Shown: piece by piece, positions 1 through 9,953 of the stretch | How the letters are laid out: every line of letters starts with the position of its first letter | How positions within the stretch are numbered: the first letter of the stretch is position 1 | From: Qipengyuania psychrotolerans | GTDB taxonomy: Bacteria > Pseudomonadota > Alphaproteobacteria > Sphingomonadales > Sphingomonadaceae | Length of the DNA: 64,000 bases | Direction: 5' to 3' | Assembly: GCF_019711355.1 (NCBI RefSeq) | Contig: NZ_CP081297.1 | Location: 186,001 to 250,000 of the forward strand | The notes under the pieces: model-generated | Told to the model about the DNA's origin: nothing | Database searches by the model: none | What the model saw: the letters and a program-made list of their open reading frames with translations, nothing else | Program-made: the position numbers and the translations under genes

Positions 1-278
1 TCGGTTCGCTGGAGGTTCCGGTAAAGCGCGGCGATAGCGTGGCTGTCGATCCGAAATTCGTCCCTTATGGCGCGCCGGTCTGGCTCGATCTGGACCGGGA
101 TGTGGCGGATGGCCTGTGGGTTGCTCAGGATACCGGCGGCGCGATCAAGGGCGCGAACCGCTTCGATACGTTTTGGGGCAATGGCCTGGACGCGCGCGAT
201 ATCGCGGGCGGCATGAGCGGACGCGGGAAAGCCTATATCTTCCTGCCCAAGGGCACGCTCGCGCGCACGGGGCAATGA
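1..278 (+). CDS. mltA: Membrane-bound lytic murein transglycosylase A, C-terminal part (5' truncated by window)
   Basis: The open frame enters from the window edge (frame starts at base 3) and ends with TGA at 276-278, leaving about 91 C-terminal residues. They match the 3D domain of MltA enzymes, with AQDTGGAIKG holding the conserved Asp of the active cleft, then RFDTFWGNG. MltA cleaves peptidoglycan glycan strands to 1,6-anhydro-MurNAc ends in the outer-membrane/periplasm compartment. The stop overlaps the next start (ATGA), so the two genes are probably co-transcribed. N-terminal lipoprotein signal and barrel domain lie outside the window. Confidence 0.9.
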   Translation, partial: GSLEVPVKRGDSVAVDPKFVPYGAPVWLDLDRDVADGLWVAQDTGGAIKGANRFDTFWGNGLDARDIAGGMSGRGKAYIFLPKGTLARTGQ

Positions 279-835
279 GCGCACCGCGCGGCCTTTCAGA
301 CGAAGAAGCGCAGGCGTGGGAGAAAGTCGCGGCGACTGTCAAACGGCTGCACCCAGCATCTACAGCGCCGAAGGCCAACGCGCCAACGGCCCCACCGGCT
401 CCGCGCCCGCCCAAGCCTGTTCCAAAGCCGCGCAAGGTAAGCCCGGCGCCCCGTCCTTTAGCTCCGCCGCCCAAGCCGGCAGCAGGCGGGAATTCCCTGG
501 ATTCGCATTGGGATCGGCGGCTCAAATCAGGGGTGGTCCAGCCGGACTTCACGCTCGACCTGCATGACCACGGTCTCGATGCGGCTTATGACCGGCTGAT
601 GAGCGGCGTGGGACAAGCCCGCGCGATGGGCGCGCGCACTATTTTGCTGGTAACTGGCAAGTCCCGTCCCGTCGATCCGGCCGACCGGGCGACCAAGCGC
701 GGCGCGATCCGTGCGAAGGTGCTCGACTGGCTGGCCGCCTCGAGCCACCATTCCGCGATCGCTGCAGTACGCCGCGCGCACCAGCGGCACGGCGGGGACG
801 GTGCACTCTACATCGTTCTCAGGCGAGAGCGCTGA
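275..835 (+). CDS. Smr domain protein
   Basis: A 186-residue protein whose ATG overlaps the mltA stop. The first ~75 residues are Pro/Lys/Ala-rich and probably disordered. The C-terminal half is an Smr domain: LDLHDHGLDAAYDRL (the LDLHG-type motif), a core ILLVTGKSR (TGxG-like motif), and GGDGALYIVLR at the end. Smr domains bind or cleave nucleic acids; in bacteria stand-alone versions are linked to ribosome rescue or RNA cleavage, so the substrate here is unknown. The mltA-smr order is common in alphaproteobacteria. A longer upstream frame from 116 is rejected because it would overlap mltA by 160 bases. Confidence 0.88.
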   Translation: MSAPRGLSDEEAQAWEKVAATVKRLHPASTAPKANAPTAPPAPRPPKPVPKPRKVSPAPRPLAPPPKPAAGGNSLDSHWDRRLKSGVVQPDFTLDLHDHGLDAAYDRLMSGVGQARAMGARTILLVTGKSRPVDPADRATKRGAIRAKVLDWLAASSHHSAIAAVRRAHQRHGGDGALYIVLRRER

Positions 836-1433
836 CAGCCCGGCGCACGCCCAACAGCGCAGCGCCAAACAGCATGAAGGCAATCGCCAGGCCGATGATA
901 TTCAGCATGACCTGTGCGATGCCGAACTGCGGCACGTCGAGGAAGAAATAGGGATAGAATCCGCTCATGTATCCGTATCCCAGTGCAAATACTGTGTAGA
1001 TTACCGGAGCAATCGTAACCACCGGCAGGCTCTTCCATCCACCCGATTGCGGTCCGGTAAACACGATCCACCAGACGATGGCGGTGGCCGGAATGATCGT
1101 GTGATGCATCTGATTGGTGTGCCAATCCCAGCCGACGGGAAAATGATCGGCGGCCAGCAGCAGGTGATAGACGACCGCGATTATGGCCAATGCTGTCGCC
1201 AGCGCGAATGGCACTGCGCGCTGGATAGACCCCCTGATCGCTATCCAGCCCAGCACGAGGCCTGCCGCAAGATTGCCCCAGATCGTGAAATACCGGAACA
1301 GCAGGGCGAAGGCGACCAGCGGGCTACCATCGCGTTCGAGGTTCAGAGTGCTCTGGACTGCAAGTGCGGCGAGCGCCGAGATCGAAATAACGCCTGCGAT
1401 AATGCGGGCAGTTTGTGAGAATGTCGTAGCCAT
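819..1433 (-). CDS. Pr6Pr family integral membrane protein
   Basis: A 204-residue polytopic protein with about six hydrophobic segments. It resembles the Pr6Pr (FAR-17a/AIG1-like) family: the conserved FRYFTIWGN near residue 46 and WHTNQMHHTIIPATAIVWW in the middle, with paired His residues in the membrane core. Function in bacteria is not known. Its 3' end overlaps the 3' end of the Smr gene by 17 bases, a convergent overlap. Confidence 0.75.
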   Translation of the reverse strand: MATTFSQTARIIAGVISISALAALAVQSTLNLERDGSPLVAFALLFRYFTIWGNLAAGLVLGWIAIRGSIQRAVPFALATALAIIAVVYHLLLAADHFPVGWDWHTNQMHHTIIPATAIVWWIVFTGPQSGGWKSLPVVTIAPVIYTVFALGYGYMSGFYPYFFLDVPQFGIAQVMLNIIGLAIAFMLFGAALLGVRRAVSALA

Positions 1434-1472
1434 CGCAGCGCCCTAGCGCGCTCACCTTGCCAGTCCACCACG

Positions 1473-1501
1473 AAAAAGCCCCCGACATTCCTGCCGGGGG
1501 C
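1473..1501 (-). terminator. Rho-independent terminator of katG
   Basis: On the minus strand a GCCCCC...GGGGGC stem extends by GGCA/TGTC (one G-T pair) around a GGAA loop and is followed by five T. It lies about 35 bases after the katG stop. Confidence 0.85.
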
Positions 1502-1534
1502 TCCTTCTGCGGCCCATTGGGCATCGGAGTTTCG

Positions 1535-3751
1535 TTACTTATGGTATTTGGCGTATTCGAGGTCGAAACGATCAGCGTCCATGACCTTCGTCCAGGCCTT
1601 GATGAAGTCGTTCACGAACTTCTCCTCGTTGCCGTTCTCGGCATAGACTTCGGCGACAGCGCGCAGACGCGAGTTGGAGCCGAAAACGAGGTCGGTGCGG
1701 GTTGCGCGCCATTTCTCTTCACCAGACTTGCGGCATTTGCCGACGAATTCCTCGTCGCCGCTCTCGTCAACCACTTCCCAGACCGTGCCCATTTCGAGCA
1801 GGTTGACGAAGAAGCTGTTGTCGAGCTTGCCGGGCGTTTCGGTCAGAACGCCGATCTTGTTGCCGTGCTTGGCGTGTTTGCTAACAGCGCCCAACGCACG
1901 CATCCCGCCGACCAGTGCGGTCATTTCGGGGATCGAAAGGCCGAGCAAGTGAGCCCGGTCGATCATCATGTCCTCGGTTTTCACCGATGCCTTGGTCTTG
2001 AGGTAGTTGCGGAAACCGTCGGCGAAAGGCTCGAGCGGCTCCCAACTTTCGGCATCGAACTGGTCACTGGTCGCATCGCCGCGGCCGGTGGTGACCGGAA
2101 CGCTGACGTTGAAGCCGGCATCCCTTGCTGCCTTCTCGACAGCAGTCGAACCGGCAATGACAATCGCGTCGGCCATCGAAATGCCGCCGCGAAGCTCGTC
2201 GAGCTTGTCCAGCACCTTGCCCAGTTCCTCGGGATCGTTGACCGCCCAATTACGCAATTCGTCGAACCGGATGTGCGCGCCATTGGCGCCGCCGCGGTGG
2301 TCCGAATTGCGATAGGTCGAGGCCGAAGCCCAGGCCGCTTTCACGAGCTCGCGAACCGACAGACCACTATCGAGCACCTTCGACTTGAAGGCGGAAAGAT
2401 CACTGTCCGACACCTGCGTTCCAGCCGGAACCGGATCCTGCCAGATCAGGTCTTCGCTTGGAACTTCGGGGCCGAGGTAACGCACTTTGGGGCCCATGTC
2501 GCGGTGGCATAGCTTGAACCATGCGCGTGCAAAAGCATCGTCCAATGCCGCCTGATCGTCGCGGAAGCGTTCGGAAATCTTGCGATATTCCGGGTCGCGC
2601 TTCAGCGCCATGTCGGCGGTGGTCATCATGGTCGGGACCTTTTTGCTCGGGTCCCGCGCATCAGGTGCCATATCTTCCGGATCGGGATTGATCGGCTGCC
2701 ACTGGTTCGCGCCTGCCGGGCTTTGCACGAGCTCGAAGTCGTATTTGAACAGCAAGCGGAAGTAGTCGCCGCCCCACCGGGTCGGATTGGGCGTCCAGGC
2801 CCCTTCGATACCTGACGTGGTGATGTGGCCCTTGCCGATTTCCTCGGGGTCGGTCAGCCAGCCGAAGCCCATTGATTGCAGGCCTTCGCCTTCGGGCGCT
2901 CCGCTGAACGTGTCGGACGGCTTGGCGCCGTGCGCCTTGCCGAACGCGTGGCCGCCTGCGGTCAGCGCGACTGTTTCTTCGTCGTTCATGGCCATGCGGC
3001 TGAAGGTTTCGCGCATGTCGCGGGCCATGCCTTCGGCATCGTGGGGATTACCGCCCGGGCCTTCGGGATTGACGTAAATGAGGCCCATCTGGATCGCCGC
3101 GAGCGGGTTCTCCAGCGCCTTGCCAGCGTCGGGCTGGATGCGCGTTTCCGCGCCCGTATCCACCCACTGCTCTTCCGTTCCCCAATACACAGTTTCGGGA
3201 TCGTAGACGTCCTTGCGACCACCGCCGAAGCCGAAGACGGGACCGCCCATGCTTTCGATCGCGACATTGCCGGTAAGGATGAACAGATCGGCCCAGCTGA
3301 TATGCTTGCCGTACTTCTGCTTGATCGGCCACAACAGGCGGCGCGCCTTGTCGAGGTTGCCGTTGTCCGGCCAGCTGTTGAGCGGGGCAAAGCGCTGCTG
3401 GCCGCTGCCGCCGCCGCCGCGTCCGTCGCCGGTCCGATAAGTACCGGCTGCGTGCCATGCCATGCGGATGAAGAAGGGGCCGTAATGACCATAATCGGCA
3501 GGCCAGAAATCCTGGCTGTCGGTCATGAGGTCGAGAAGATCTTTCTTCAGCGCGGTGTAATCGAGCGCGTTGAAAGCCTCGCAATAATCGAAATCTTCAC
3601 CCATCGGATCGGCTGCGCGTCCGCCTTCGGTAAGGATTTCGAGGTTCAGCTGATCAGGCCACCAATCGCGGTTCTGGCGGCCGAGCAGCGAGCGCATGCC
3701 CCCGTCGCCGTGAAAGGGACAACCGCTGATGTCTCCGGTTTTAGCGTCCAT
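1535..3751 (-). CDS. katG: Catalase-peroxidase
   Basis: A 738-residue bifunctional haem enzyme that removes H2O2 (catalase and broad peroxidase activity). The distal site [17 protein letters not shown] holds Arg96, Trp99 and His100. The proximal haem ligand is in [25 protein letters not shown] carries the Tyr of the Met-Tyr-Trp adduct, and the C-terminal non-haem copy of the domain is complete. Length is normal for the family. The ATG at 3751 is chosen over an upstream in-frame start (3913) because GAGGAGAG sits just before it and [15 protein letters not shown] is the usual KatG N-terminus. Its neighbours ahpF and ahpC make this a peroxide-defence cluster. No oxyR gene is seen nearby. Confidence 0.97.
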   Translation of the reverse strand: MDAKTGDISGCPFHGDGGMRSLLGRQNRDWWPDQLNLEILTEGGRAADPMGEDFDYCEAFNALDYTALKKDLLDLMTDSQDFWPADYGHYGPFFIRMAWHAAGTYRTGDGRGGGGSGQQRFAPLNSWPDNGNLDKARRLLWPIKQKYGKHISWADLFILTGNVAIESMGGPVFGFGGGRKDVYDPETVYWGTEEQWVDTGAETRIQPDAGKALENPLAAIQMGLIYVNPEGPGGNPHDAEGMARDMRETFSRMAMNDEETVALTAGGHAFGKAHGAKPSDTFSGAPEGEGLQSMGFGWLTDPEEIGKGHITTSGIEGAWTPNPTRWGGDYFRLLFKYDFELVQSPAGANQWQPINPDPEDMAPDARDPSKKVPTMMTTADMALKRDPEYRKISERFRDDQAALDDAFARAWFKLCHRDMGPKVRYLGPEVPSEDLIWQDPVPAGTQVSDSDLSAFKSKVLDSGLSVRELVKAAWASASTYRNSDHRGGANGAHIRFDELRNWAVNDPEELGKVLDKLDELRGGISMADAIVIAGSTAVEKAARDAGFNVSVPVTTGRGDATSDQFDAESWEPLEPFADGFRNYLKTKASVKTEDMMIDRAHLLGLSIPEMTALVGGMRALGAVSKHAKHGNKIGVLTETPGKLDNSFFVNLLEMGTVWEVVDESGDEEFVGKCRKSGEEKWRATRTDLVFGSNSRLRAVAEVYAENGNEEKFVNDFIKAWTKVMDADRFDLEYAKYHK

Positions 3752-3895
3752 GAAATAGCTCTCCTCAAAAAAAGACTCGGTCTCCCGTCCGAGAAAGCAA
3801 TGAGGATGAACCTCGCCCGGTAATTCGTCCAATCGATTAAACGGTTCAAATAGATTGCCGAAAGCGATTGAGCGACGAACCGTGCTTCCCATACG

Positions 3896-3926
3896 AAAAA
3901 CGCCGCCATCCACTTGGAATGGCGAC
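3896..3926 (-). terminator. Rho-independent terminator after ahpF
   Basis: On the minus strand GTCGCCAT pairs with ATGGCGGC (8 bp, one G-T) and is followed by GTTTTT. It starts about 27 bases after the ahpF stop and separates ahpF from katG transcription. Confidence 0.75.
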
Positions 3927-3952
3927 GTTTCGTGGGTTCGATTTGACTTACA

Positions 3953-5542
3953 TCAAGCCGCTTGGGCGATCTCGGCAACTGGTTCGGTGCGGATAAGATA
4001 GTCGAAGGCCGAGAGACCTGCTTTGGAGCCTTCACCCATCGCAACGACGATCTGCTTGTACGGAACGTCCGTCACGTCGCCAGCGCCGAATATGCCGGGC
4101 AGATTGGTGCGCCCTTCATCATCGGTCGCGATTTCGCCGTGCTTGGTCAGCTCCAGACCGCTACCTTGCAGCCATTCGGTGTTGGGCACGAGGCCGATCT
4201 GCACGAAGACGCCTTCCAGCTCGATCCGGCGTTCTTCGCCCGAGGACCGGTCCTTCAGGACAAGGCCGTCAACCTTACCGTTGTGTCCCGTGATCTCGGT
4301 CGTCTGACCGCTCGTGACGATCTCGACGTTCGCCATGCTACGCAGTTTCTTTTGCAGGACTTCGTCTGCACGCAGCTTGTCGTCATATTCGACCAGCGTG
4401 ACGTGGCCGACGATCTTGGCCAGGTCGATGGCAGCCTCGACGCCCGAATTGCCGCCACCGATGACCGCGATGCGCTTGCCCTTGAACAGGGGGCCGTCAC
4501 AGTGCGGGCAGTAGGCTACGCCCTTGTTGCGGTATTCCGCTTCGCCCGGGACACCAAGATTTCTCCAGCGCGCGCCGGTAGCAAGGATGAGGCTGCGAGC
4601 CTTGAGGCTGGCGCCATTGCCCAGTTCCACCGTGTGAAGGCCGCCTTCTTCCGTGGCCGGGACAAGCTTGACCGCTTTGGCGAGGTTCATCAGGTCGATG
4701 GCGTTTTCGCCAACCTGCCGTTCCAGCTCACCTGCCAGCTTCGGGCCTTCGGTATACATGGTGCCGGGAAGGTTCTCGATGCCAAGCGTGTCATGCAGCT
4801 GGCCGCCGAAACGTTCGGCCGCGATGCCGGTGCTGAAACCTTTGCGTGCAGTGTAGATACCGGTCGCAGCCCCGGCGGGACCGCCGCCAACGATGAGCAC
4901 TTCGAACGGGTCCTTGGCGGACAGCTTTTCTGCTGCCTTCGCGTCGGAACCGGTGTCGAGCTTGGCCAGAATCTCTGCCAGCTCCATCTTGCCGTTGTAA
5001 AACGGGTCACCGTTCAGGAAGGTCGCAGGCACAGCCATGATGTCGCGCGCGTCGACTTCTTCCTGATACGTGCCGCCTTCGATCAGCGTGGCAGTGATGC
5101 GCGGATTTTCCAGCGCCATCAGTGTCAGTGCCTGCACCACGTCGGGGCAATTGTGGCACGACAGCGAGAAATACATCTCGAAATTGAAATCGCCTTCCAG
5201 CCCGCGAACCTGTTCCAGCAGGTCTGCGTCGACTTTCGGCGGATGCCCGCCTGCCCACAGCAGGGCGAGGACGAGGCTGGTGAATTCGTGTCCCATCGGC
5301 AGGCCGGCAAACCGGACCCACTTTTCAGCATCGCTGGCGCGGCGGATCACGAAGCTGGGCTTGCGGTCGTCGGTACCGTCAAAACTGGCTTCGACCATTT
5401 CGTGGAGGTCCGCGATCTCTTCCAGCAGTTCGCGTGTCTGGGCGGACTTGGAATCTTCTCCCAGCGAGGCAACCAGTTCGATCGGCTCGCGCAGGTTGGC
5501 GAGGTAGGTCGAAAGCTGCTGCTTCATCGCGGTGTCGAGCAT
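3953..5542 (-). CDS. ahpF: Alkyl hydroperoxide reductase subunit F
   Basis: A 529-residue flavoprotein disulfide reductase that passes electrons from NADH to AhpC. The N-terminal ~200 residues are the tandem thioredoxin-fold domain with redox pair C129-H-N-C132. The FAD motif [14 protein letters not shown] follows, then the second redox pair in YCPHCDGP, the NADH-binding motif [14 protein letters not shown], and the C-terminal [18 protein letters not shown] signature. GGAGAC before the ATG supports the start. It lies downstream of ahpC on the same strand, with a 143-base gap holding three stable hairpins that probably lower its expression relative to AhpC. Confidence 0.96.
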   Translation of the reverse strand: MLDTAMKQQLSTYLANLREPIELVASLGEDSKSAQTRELLEEIADLHEMVEASFDGTDDRKPSFVIRRASDAEKWVRFAGLPMGHEFTSLVLALLWAGGHPPKVDADLLEQVRGLEGDFNFEMYFSLSCHNCPDVVQALTLMALENPRITATLIEGGTYQEEVDARDIMAVPATFLNGDPFYNGKMELAEILAKLDTGSDAKAAEKLSAKDPFEVLIVGGGPAGAATGIYTARKGFSTGIAAERFGGQLHDTLGIENLPGTMYTEGPKLAGELERQVGENAIDLMNLAKAVKLVPATEEGGLHTVELGNGASLKARSLILATGARWRNLGVPGEAEYRNKGVAYCPHCDGPLFKGKRIAVIGGGNSGVEAAIDLAKIVGHVTLVEYDDKLRADEVLQKKLRSMANVEIVTSGQTTEITGHNGKVDGLVLKDRSSGEERRIELEGVFVQIGLVPNTEWLQGSGLELTKHGEIATDDEGRTNLPGIFGAGDVTDVPYKQIVVAMGEGSKAGLSAFDYLIRTEPVAEIAQAA

Positions 5543-5576
5543 GGAAGTCTCCGGAAATGTGGCGCGGGGAAAGGAA

Positions 5577-5674
5577 AAGGCCCGGGGCGGAGGGGAGGGG
5601 GGTGCCCCGGGCCTTCAATGACCCGAGCCGCTGGCTCGGGCTTCAAGGCAGCGCGCCAGGGTGGGCGCGCTGCC
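5577..5674 (-). promoter_or_regulatory. Three consecutive stable hairpins between ahpC and ahpF
   Basis: Read in the transcribed (minus) direction: 5674-5647 is an 11-bp GGCAGCGCGCC stem; 5640-5622 is an 8-bp CCCGAGCC stem with a 3-base loop; 5615-5577 is a 12-bp AAGGCCCGGGGC stem with a G/C-rich loop. None is followed by a clear T-run. Partial termination or RNA processing/stabilisation between the two genes is inferred. Confidence 0.7.
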
Positions 5675-5685
5675 GAAGTGTATTT

Positions 5686-6252
5686 TTAGATCTTGCCGAC
5701 GAGGTCGAGCGAAGGAGCCAGCGTGTCGCTGCCTTCTTCCCATGCTGCCGGGCAGACCTGGCCAGGGTTCGCACGGACGTACTGTGCGGCCTTGATCTTG
5801 CGGGCGAGTTCGTTGGCATTGCGGCCGACGCCTTCGCAGGTCTGTTCCATGATCTGGATCACGCCATCGGGATCGACGACGAAGGTTGCGCGGTCAGCAA
5901 GGCCGACACCTTCACGCAGCACGTCGAAATTGGTGGCGAGCTGGTGGTTCTGGTCGCCGAGGAACGGGAAGGTCAGCTTGCTAATCTTGTCCGAAGTATC
6001 GTGCCATGCCTTGTGGCTGAAGTGCGTGTCGGTCGAAACGCCGTACACTTCGACGTCCATCTTCTGGAGCATGCCGTACTGCTCGCCCAGGTCTTCCAGC
6101 TCGGTGGGGCAGACGAAGGTGAAGTCGGCAGGATAGAAGAAGAATACGGCCCACTTGCCCTTCACGTCTTCGTCGGTGACGTCGAAGAAGTCCTTGCCAG
6201 CCTGAAATGCAGTGGCTTTGAACGGTTTGATTTCGCTTCCGATGATACCCAT
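5686..6252 (-). CDS. ahpC: Peroxiredoxin, alkyl hydroperoxide reductase subunit C
   Basis: A 188-residue typical 2-Cys peroxiredoxin that reduces organic hydroperoxides, H2O2 and peroxynitrite and is recycled by AhpF. The peroxidatic Cys is in [11 protein letters not shown] (residue 48) and the resolving Cys in VCPAAW (about residue 167). The start [11 protein letters not shown] is the canonical AhpC N-terminus and follows GGAGAAAAACC; upstream in-frame residues are not AhpC-like. It is the first gene of the ahpC-ahpF unit. The 290 bases upstream should hold the peroxide-responsive promoter, but I could not identify an operator with confidence. Confidence 0.97.
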   Translation of the reverse strand: MGIIGSEIKPFKATAFQAGKDFFDVTDEDVKGKWAVFFFYPADFTFVCPTELEDLGEQYGMLQKMDVEVYGVSTDTHFSHKAWHDTSDKISKLTFPFLGDQNHQLATNFDVLREGVGLADRATFVVDPDGVIQIMEQTCEGVGRNANELARKIKAAQYVRANPGQVCPAAWEEGSDTLAPSLDLVGKI

Positions 6253-6545
6253 GGTTTTTCTCCGTTGTTCGGGTTGAATTTCGTGAAGCCCAAATAGGGT
6301 GTGCTGCGCTGCACAAAAGCGACTTTGTGCGATTGCGAGCATCGGAATTATCAATCAGTGGCGTGGAACTTTCGGGAAGTCCTGAGAATGATGCTTTCCA
6401 CTGGTCTCGTGGCCCTGGTGCTGGGCGTTGCCTTTTTTGCAACGGGCGCCCGAACATGGTATCTGACGCGCACCGGGTTGCTTGTCAGATTGGTGGCACC
6501 AAGCCGTATGCATGATGCGCCAATCTCTTTTGAAGGATGGGCTCC

Positions 6546-7016
6546 ATGAAGAAATTTGCATTAGGAACAGCTATTTGCGCCTCGGCTTTGCTGGGAAGCG
6601 CCGCAATCGCGCAGAGTTTCACCTATGAGGTTGTCTGGCAGCCTGTCGAGTCGGTTGGCGGCATGACCGGGCCGGACGGGCCTCGATATGGCGGCGGGAC
6701 CGTCACGGGCTCCTACACCACCACCTACGCCGACGGCCGTGTCGCAACCGGAACGGTAAAGTGCGTCGGTATGCGCCAGCCAGAAGCCAGCATGTTCGCA
6801 ATTCATATGGCGTGCTCAACCTCGGAAGCCGAAGGCAGCGGTGCTCTGGTCTACGGCTGCAACTACCTCGGTGAACCCGGACCGAATACCGCCTTGGGCT
6901 GTGTCGGCGGTGTCGAGGGCAAGGAAGGTCCGCTGGCAGGCCGCCGGGGATCGCTCACGATGGAATGGTATTCCCCAACGAACTCGCGGGGCACCGGCCA
7001 ATGGTACGGTGAGTAA
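6546..7016 (+). CDS. Secreted hypothetical protein
   Basis: A 156-residue protein with a clear signal peptide (MKKFALGTAICASALLGSAAIAQ, cleavage after AQ). The mature part is Gly-rich with five Cys spread through its C-terminal two thirds (VKCVGM, MACS, YGCNYLG, LGCVGG), which suggests disulfides in the periplasm. I do not recognise a domain. AAGGA lies about 9 bases before the ATG at 6546; an ATG 9 bases earlier is in frame but overlaps that site. It is monocistronic with its own terminator. Confidence 0.7.
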   Translation: MKKFALGTAICASALLGSAAIAQSFTYEVVWQPVESVGGMTGPDGPRYGGGTVTGSYTTTYADGRVATGTVKCVGMRQPEASMFAIHMACSTSEAEGSGALVYGCNYLGEPGPNTALGCVGGVEGKEGPLAGRRGSLTMEWYSPTNSRGTGQWYGE

Positions 7017-7080
7017 AAAGCTCTGGCCGCGTCCCTCGTTTCGCGTTGGATGACGGTATTTTAGTGCAAGAATTTGGACG

Positions 7081-7113
7081 GAGGCCCTGCGGATGATCGC
7101 GGGGCCTCTTTTT
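7081..7113 (+). terminator. Rho-independent terminator
   Basis: GAGGCCC...GGGCCTC with an inner GCG/CGC extension, followed by TTTTT. It ends the secreted-protein gene 64 bases upstream. Confidence 0.85.
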
Positions 7114-7170
7114 GCGTGTTCCCGCAGCTTGTCAGACTACATCAAAAAGAGCTGGCGCCGCGCTGATCGC

Positions 7171-8244
7171 TTACCCGCACTGCGCCCGGTGGAGCAGTTT
7201 GTGATCCGCCAGCACCAGCGCCATCATCGCTTCGACCACGGGCGTTCCGCGAATGCCGACACAAGGATCATGGCGGCCCTTGGTGCGGACCTCGGTTGCA
7301 TTTCCTTCGCGGTCGATGCTTTCCACCGGCGTCAGAATCGAGCTGGTCGGCTTGAACGCCACGCGGCACGTGACGGGTTGGCCGGTCGATATTCCGCCGG
7401 AAATGCCCCCCGCATGGTTCGCCTCGAAGCGCGGCCCATCACCGCTTTCACCCGGGCGCATCGGGTCGGCGTTCTGTTCGCCCGTCAGCCGGGCAGCATC
7501 GAAACCGTCGCCGATTTCCACGCCCTTGACTGCATTGATGCTCATCATTCCGGCAGCCAGATCGCTGTCAAGCTTGGCATAGACCGGTGCGCCCCATCCG
7601 GCAGGCACACCGCTGGCCACGCATTCCACCACCGCGCCGAGCGATGATCCGGCCTTGCGGGCATTGTCCACCAGCGCTTCCCAGCGCCTAGCTGCCTGTG
7701 CGTCAGGACACCAGAAGGGGTTGCGGCCGATTTCCTCGACATCGAAATTGGCGGGGTCGATCCGGTCGCCGCCGATTTCCGCGACATAGGCGAGGATGGA
7801 AACCTCGGAAATCACCTTGCGCGCCACGCCGCCTGCCGCCACGCGCATCGCCGTTTCGCGCGCGCTGCTGCGCCCGCCGCCGCGGTAATCGCGAAAGCCG
7901 TACTTCGCGTCATAAGCATAGTCGGCGTGACCAGGGCGGTAGGTGTTGGCGATGTCGGAATAATCCTTGGACCGCTGGTCGGTGTTCTCGATCAGGAGCG
8001 AGAGCGAGGTTCCGGTGGTCTTGCCTTCGAACACGCCCGACAGGATGCGCACTTCGTCCGCTTCCTTGCGCTGCGTGGTGAATTTGTTCTGCCCCGGCTT
8101 GCGCGCGTCGAGGTAGGGCTGGATATCGCTTTCGGCCAAGGTCAGGCCCGGAGGGCATCCGTCCACCACTGCGCCAATCGCAGGACCATGGCTTTCGCCC
8201 CAGGTGGTGAAGCGCAGTACGCGTCCGAATGTATTCCAGCTCAT
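7171..8244 (-). CDS. aroC: Chorismate synthase
   Basis: A 357-residue enzyme catalysing EPSP to chorismate, the last shikimate step, with reduced FMN. The family signatures are present: [18 protein letters not shown] at the N-terminus, [15 protein letters not shown], and [17 protein letters not shown]. The C-terminal [17 protein letters not shown] is intact. The start [12 protein letters not shown] is the conserved N-terminus; a 12-residue in-frame extension to 8280 is not supported. It is divergent from ruvA. Confidence 0.97.
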   Translation of the reverse strand: MSWNTFGRVLRFTTWGESHGPAIGAVVDGCPPGLTLAESDIQPYLDARKPGQNKFTTQRKEADEVRILSGVFEGKTTGTSLSLLIENTDQRSKDYSDIANTYRPGHADYAYDAKYGFRDYRGGGRSSARETAMRVAAGGVARKVISEVSILAYVAEIGGDRIDPANFDVEEIGRNPFWCPDAQAARRWEALVDNARKAGSSLGAVVECVASGVPAGWGAPVYAKLDSDLAAGMMSINAVKGVEIGDGFDAARLTGEQNADPMRPGESGDGPRFEANHAGGISGGISTGQPVTCRVAFKPTSSILTPVESIDREGNATEVRTKGRHDPCVGIRGTPVVEAMMALVLADHKLLHRAQCG

Positions 8245-8359
8245 GCGCCCTGTCTGTCTCAACTGTGGGCGCAAGTCCATCGGCGCTGGACCAAATCCTT
8301 CTTGTGCCGCAAGAACAAAAGGCGCTCAAGCAGCGAAGCGCCAGCGCGGAAAGAGACTA

Positions 8360-8962
8360 ATGATTGCAAAGTTGAAAGGGCTGCTCGACGAAACTGGCGC
8401 CGATTGGGCGGTGATCGATGTGTCGGGCGTGGGTTACCTTGTGCATTGCTCGTCCAAGACCCTCGCCGCGCTGGGCGAAAAGGGCGAAGCGTGCACCGTC
8501 TATACAGACCTGCAAGTGTCGGAAAACGACATGCGCCTGCTTGGTTTTGCCGATGGGTCCGAACGCGACTGGTTCCGCTTGCTCACCCAGGTACAGGGCG
8601 TGGGCAGCAAGGTCGCTCTGGCCATTCTTTCCGCTCTTTCCACTTCCGAAGTTCAGACCGCCTGCTCCAATGGGGACGCCGCCATGGTGGCCCGTGCGCA
8701 AGGTGTGGGCCCGAAACTGGCGGGGCGTATCGTCAATGAACTGAAGGACAAGGCAGGCGCATTGCCGTCATCGGGCGGGGGCATCGGCGTGGCGGCCATA
8801 CCGGCGGGCGGAGCAAGCGCGGATGCAGTCAGCGCGCTCGAAAATCTCGGCTTCAAACCCGCCACTGCCGCGCGCGCCGTGGCGCTGGCACAGGGCGAAC
8901 TGGGCGAAGGCGCGGGCGAAGGTGATCTGATCCGCGTGGCGCTGAAGAAGGCGGCTGGATGA
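8360..8962 (+). CDS. ruvA: Holliday junction branch migration protein RuvA
   Basis: A 200-residue protein that binds four-way junctions and loads the RuvB motor. The OB-fold begins MIAKLKGLLDETG. The helix-hairpin-helix region has GVGSKVALAIL and GVGPKLAGRIVNELKDK. Domain III at the C-terminus (AVSALENLGFKPATAARAV) contacts RuvB. GGAAAGAGA precedes the ATG. It starts a co-directional stretch ending with ruvB; ruvC is not adjacent. Confidence 0.96.
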   Translation: MIAKLKGLLDETGADWAVIDVSGVGYLVHCSSKTLAALGEKGEACTVYTDLQVSENDMRLLGFADGSERDWFRLLTQVQGVGSKVALAILSALSTSEVQTACSNGDAAMVARAQGVGPKLAGRIVNELKDKAGALPSSGGGIGVAAIPAGGASADAVSALENLGFKPATAARAVALAQGELGEGAGEGDLIRVALKKAAG

Positions 8963-9354
8963 CGCAGCGATCGACAGGCTTCTGGCTTTGCCTGGCAAGT
9001 CTGGCCGGGTTGGCGCTACTGATCCAGCTTACGGCAGCGGATCGCTACGATGACTGGGCGCGCTTGGCCGACACGACCGCCTGGGTGTTTGCGCTTATCG
9101 GCGCAGGGCTGGCAGGTGCATGGAGCTTCGTCAGTTTCATCATGGGGACTGCCATGCCGTCGGACTATGGCCGCAAGCTATTTTTTGGTTTGGGGCTGGT
9201 TTATCTGATAATCGCGGCATTGGTCGCGCATGACATCGTCGATGACGACGGTGTTGCTTCGGGGGTATTCATGTTTCTGTGGTTCCCGGTGGTATCGACC
9301 ATTGTCATGGGGCCGCTGGTCCTGCTGACAGGCTGGTATGGCCGGAAAGCATGA
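8959..9354 (+). CDS. Small integral membrane protein, ruvA-ruvB interval
   Basis: A 131-residue protein with four hydrophobic segments (about residues 8-26, 40-62, 74-92 and 103-125). Its ATG overlaps the ruvA stop (ATGA), so translation is probably coupled. No recognised catalytic motif. The gene at 9954-10358 has the same overall topology and may be a distant paralogue (shared FxxGLxYLI-type and SxIVMxPxxL segments), which is inference from eye comparison. Confidence 0.75.
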   Translation: MTQRSTGFWLCLASLAGLALLIQLTAADRYDDWARLADTTAWVFALIGAGLAGAWSFVSFIMGTAMPSDYGRKLFFGLGLVYLIIAALVAHDIVDDDGVASGVFMFLWFPVVSTIVMGPLVLLTGWYGRKA

Positions 9355-9399
9355 AACGTCGGTGCGGCAAAATCTGCCCTGCATGAAAGGCACGAACTC

Positions 9400-9915
9400 A
9401 TGAAACCATTTGCTCTTGGCGCCATCTTGCTGCTGTTTCCCGGCGCTCTTGCCGCGCAAGATCTGAGCGCATTTGAAACCGGCCCGGTCTTTTCCCAGTT
9501 CGGACCGCACGCGCCGGTCGCAGGTATCGGCCAAGTGGACGCCGACACCGAATTCTCGCATTCCTTCGATGTCTCAAAGCCGGCTGATCCGGATGCCTCG
9601 AACAAGGGCTTCGAAAGCGCCGCGCGTTTCATCAACATGCACGTCGCGCACGGAGTGCCCGAGGACAACATCCGCATCGCTGTGGTCGTCCACGGCAAGG
9701 CCGTGATGGACCTCCTGGCCAAGCCCGACAACACGTCCGCCGATATGGTGCAGGTGATGCTGGACCACGGCGTGCGCTTTATCGTCTGCGGCCAGAGCGC
9801 GGCGGCTTACGGCGTTACGCAGGAGGACCTGCTGCCCGGTGTCGAGATGGCGCTCTCCGCCATGACCGCCCACGCCCTGCTCCAACAGCGCGGATATACG
9901 GTGAACCCGTTTTGA
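9400..9915 (+). CDS. Periplasmic DsrE-family protein
   Basis: A 171-residue protein with a signal peptide (MKPFALGAILLLFPGALAAQ). The mature part has a DsrE/F-like fold signature: segments of the type FINMHVAHGVPEDNIRIAVVVHGKAV and GVRFIVCGQSAAAYGV, the latter holding the single Cys usual for this group. Such proteins are linked to sulfur-relay chemistry, but the exported versions are uncharacterised. It sits inside the ruvA-ruvB interval; AAGG lies about 10 bases before the ATG. Confidence 0.8.
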   Translation: MKPFALGAILLLFPGALAAQDLSAFETGPVFSQFGPHAPVAGIGQVDADTEFSHSFDVSKPADPDASNKGFESAARFINMHVAHGVPEDNIRIAVVVHGKAVMDLLAKPDNTSADMVQVMLDHGVRFIVCGQSAAAYGVTQEDLLPGVEMALSAMTAHALLQQRGYTVNPF

Positions 9916-9953
9916 GCGGAGCCGCGCCGACTCCCCATGTGCAGGGTAATGTC

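Noticed and set aside
3962..5689. A 575-codon frame opposite ahpF
   Set aside because: Shadow of a complete, well-conserved gene.
6301..6549. A small gene upstream of the secreted protein at 6546
   Set aside because: Weak start and overlap with the promoter region of ahpC and with the real downstream gene.
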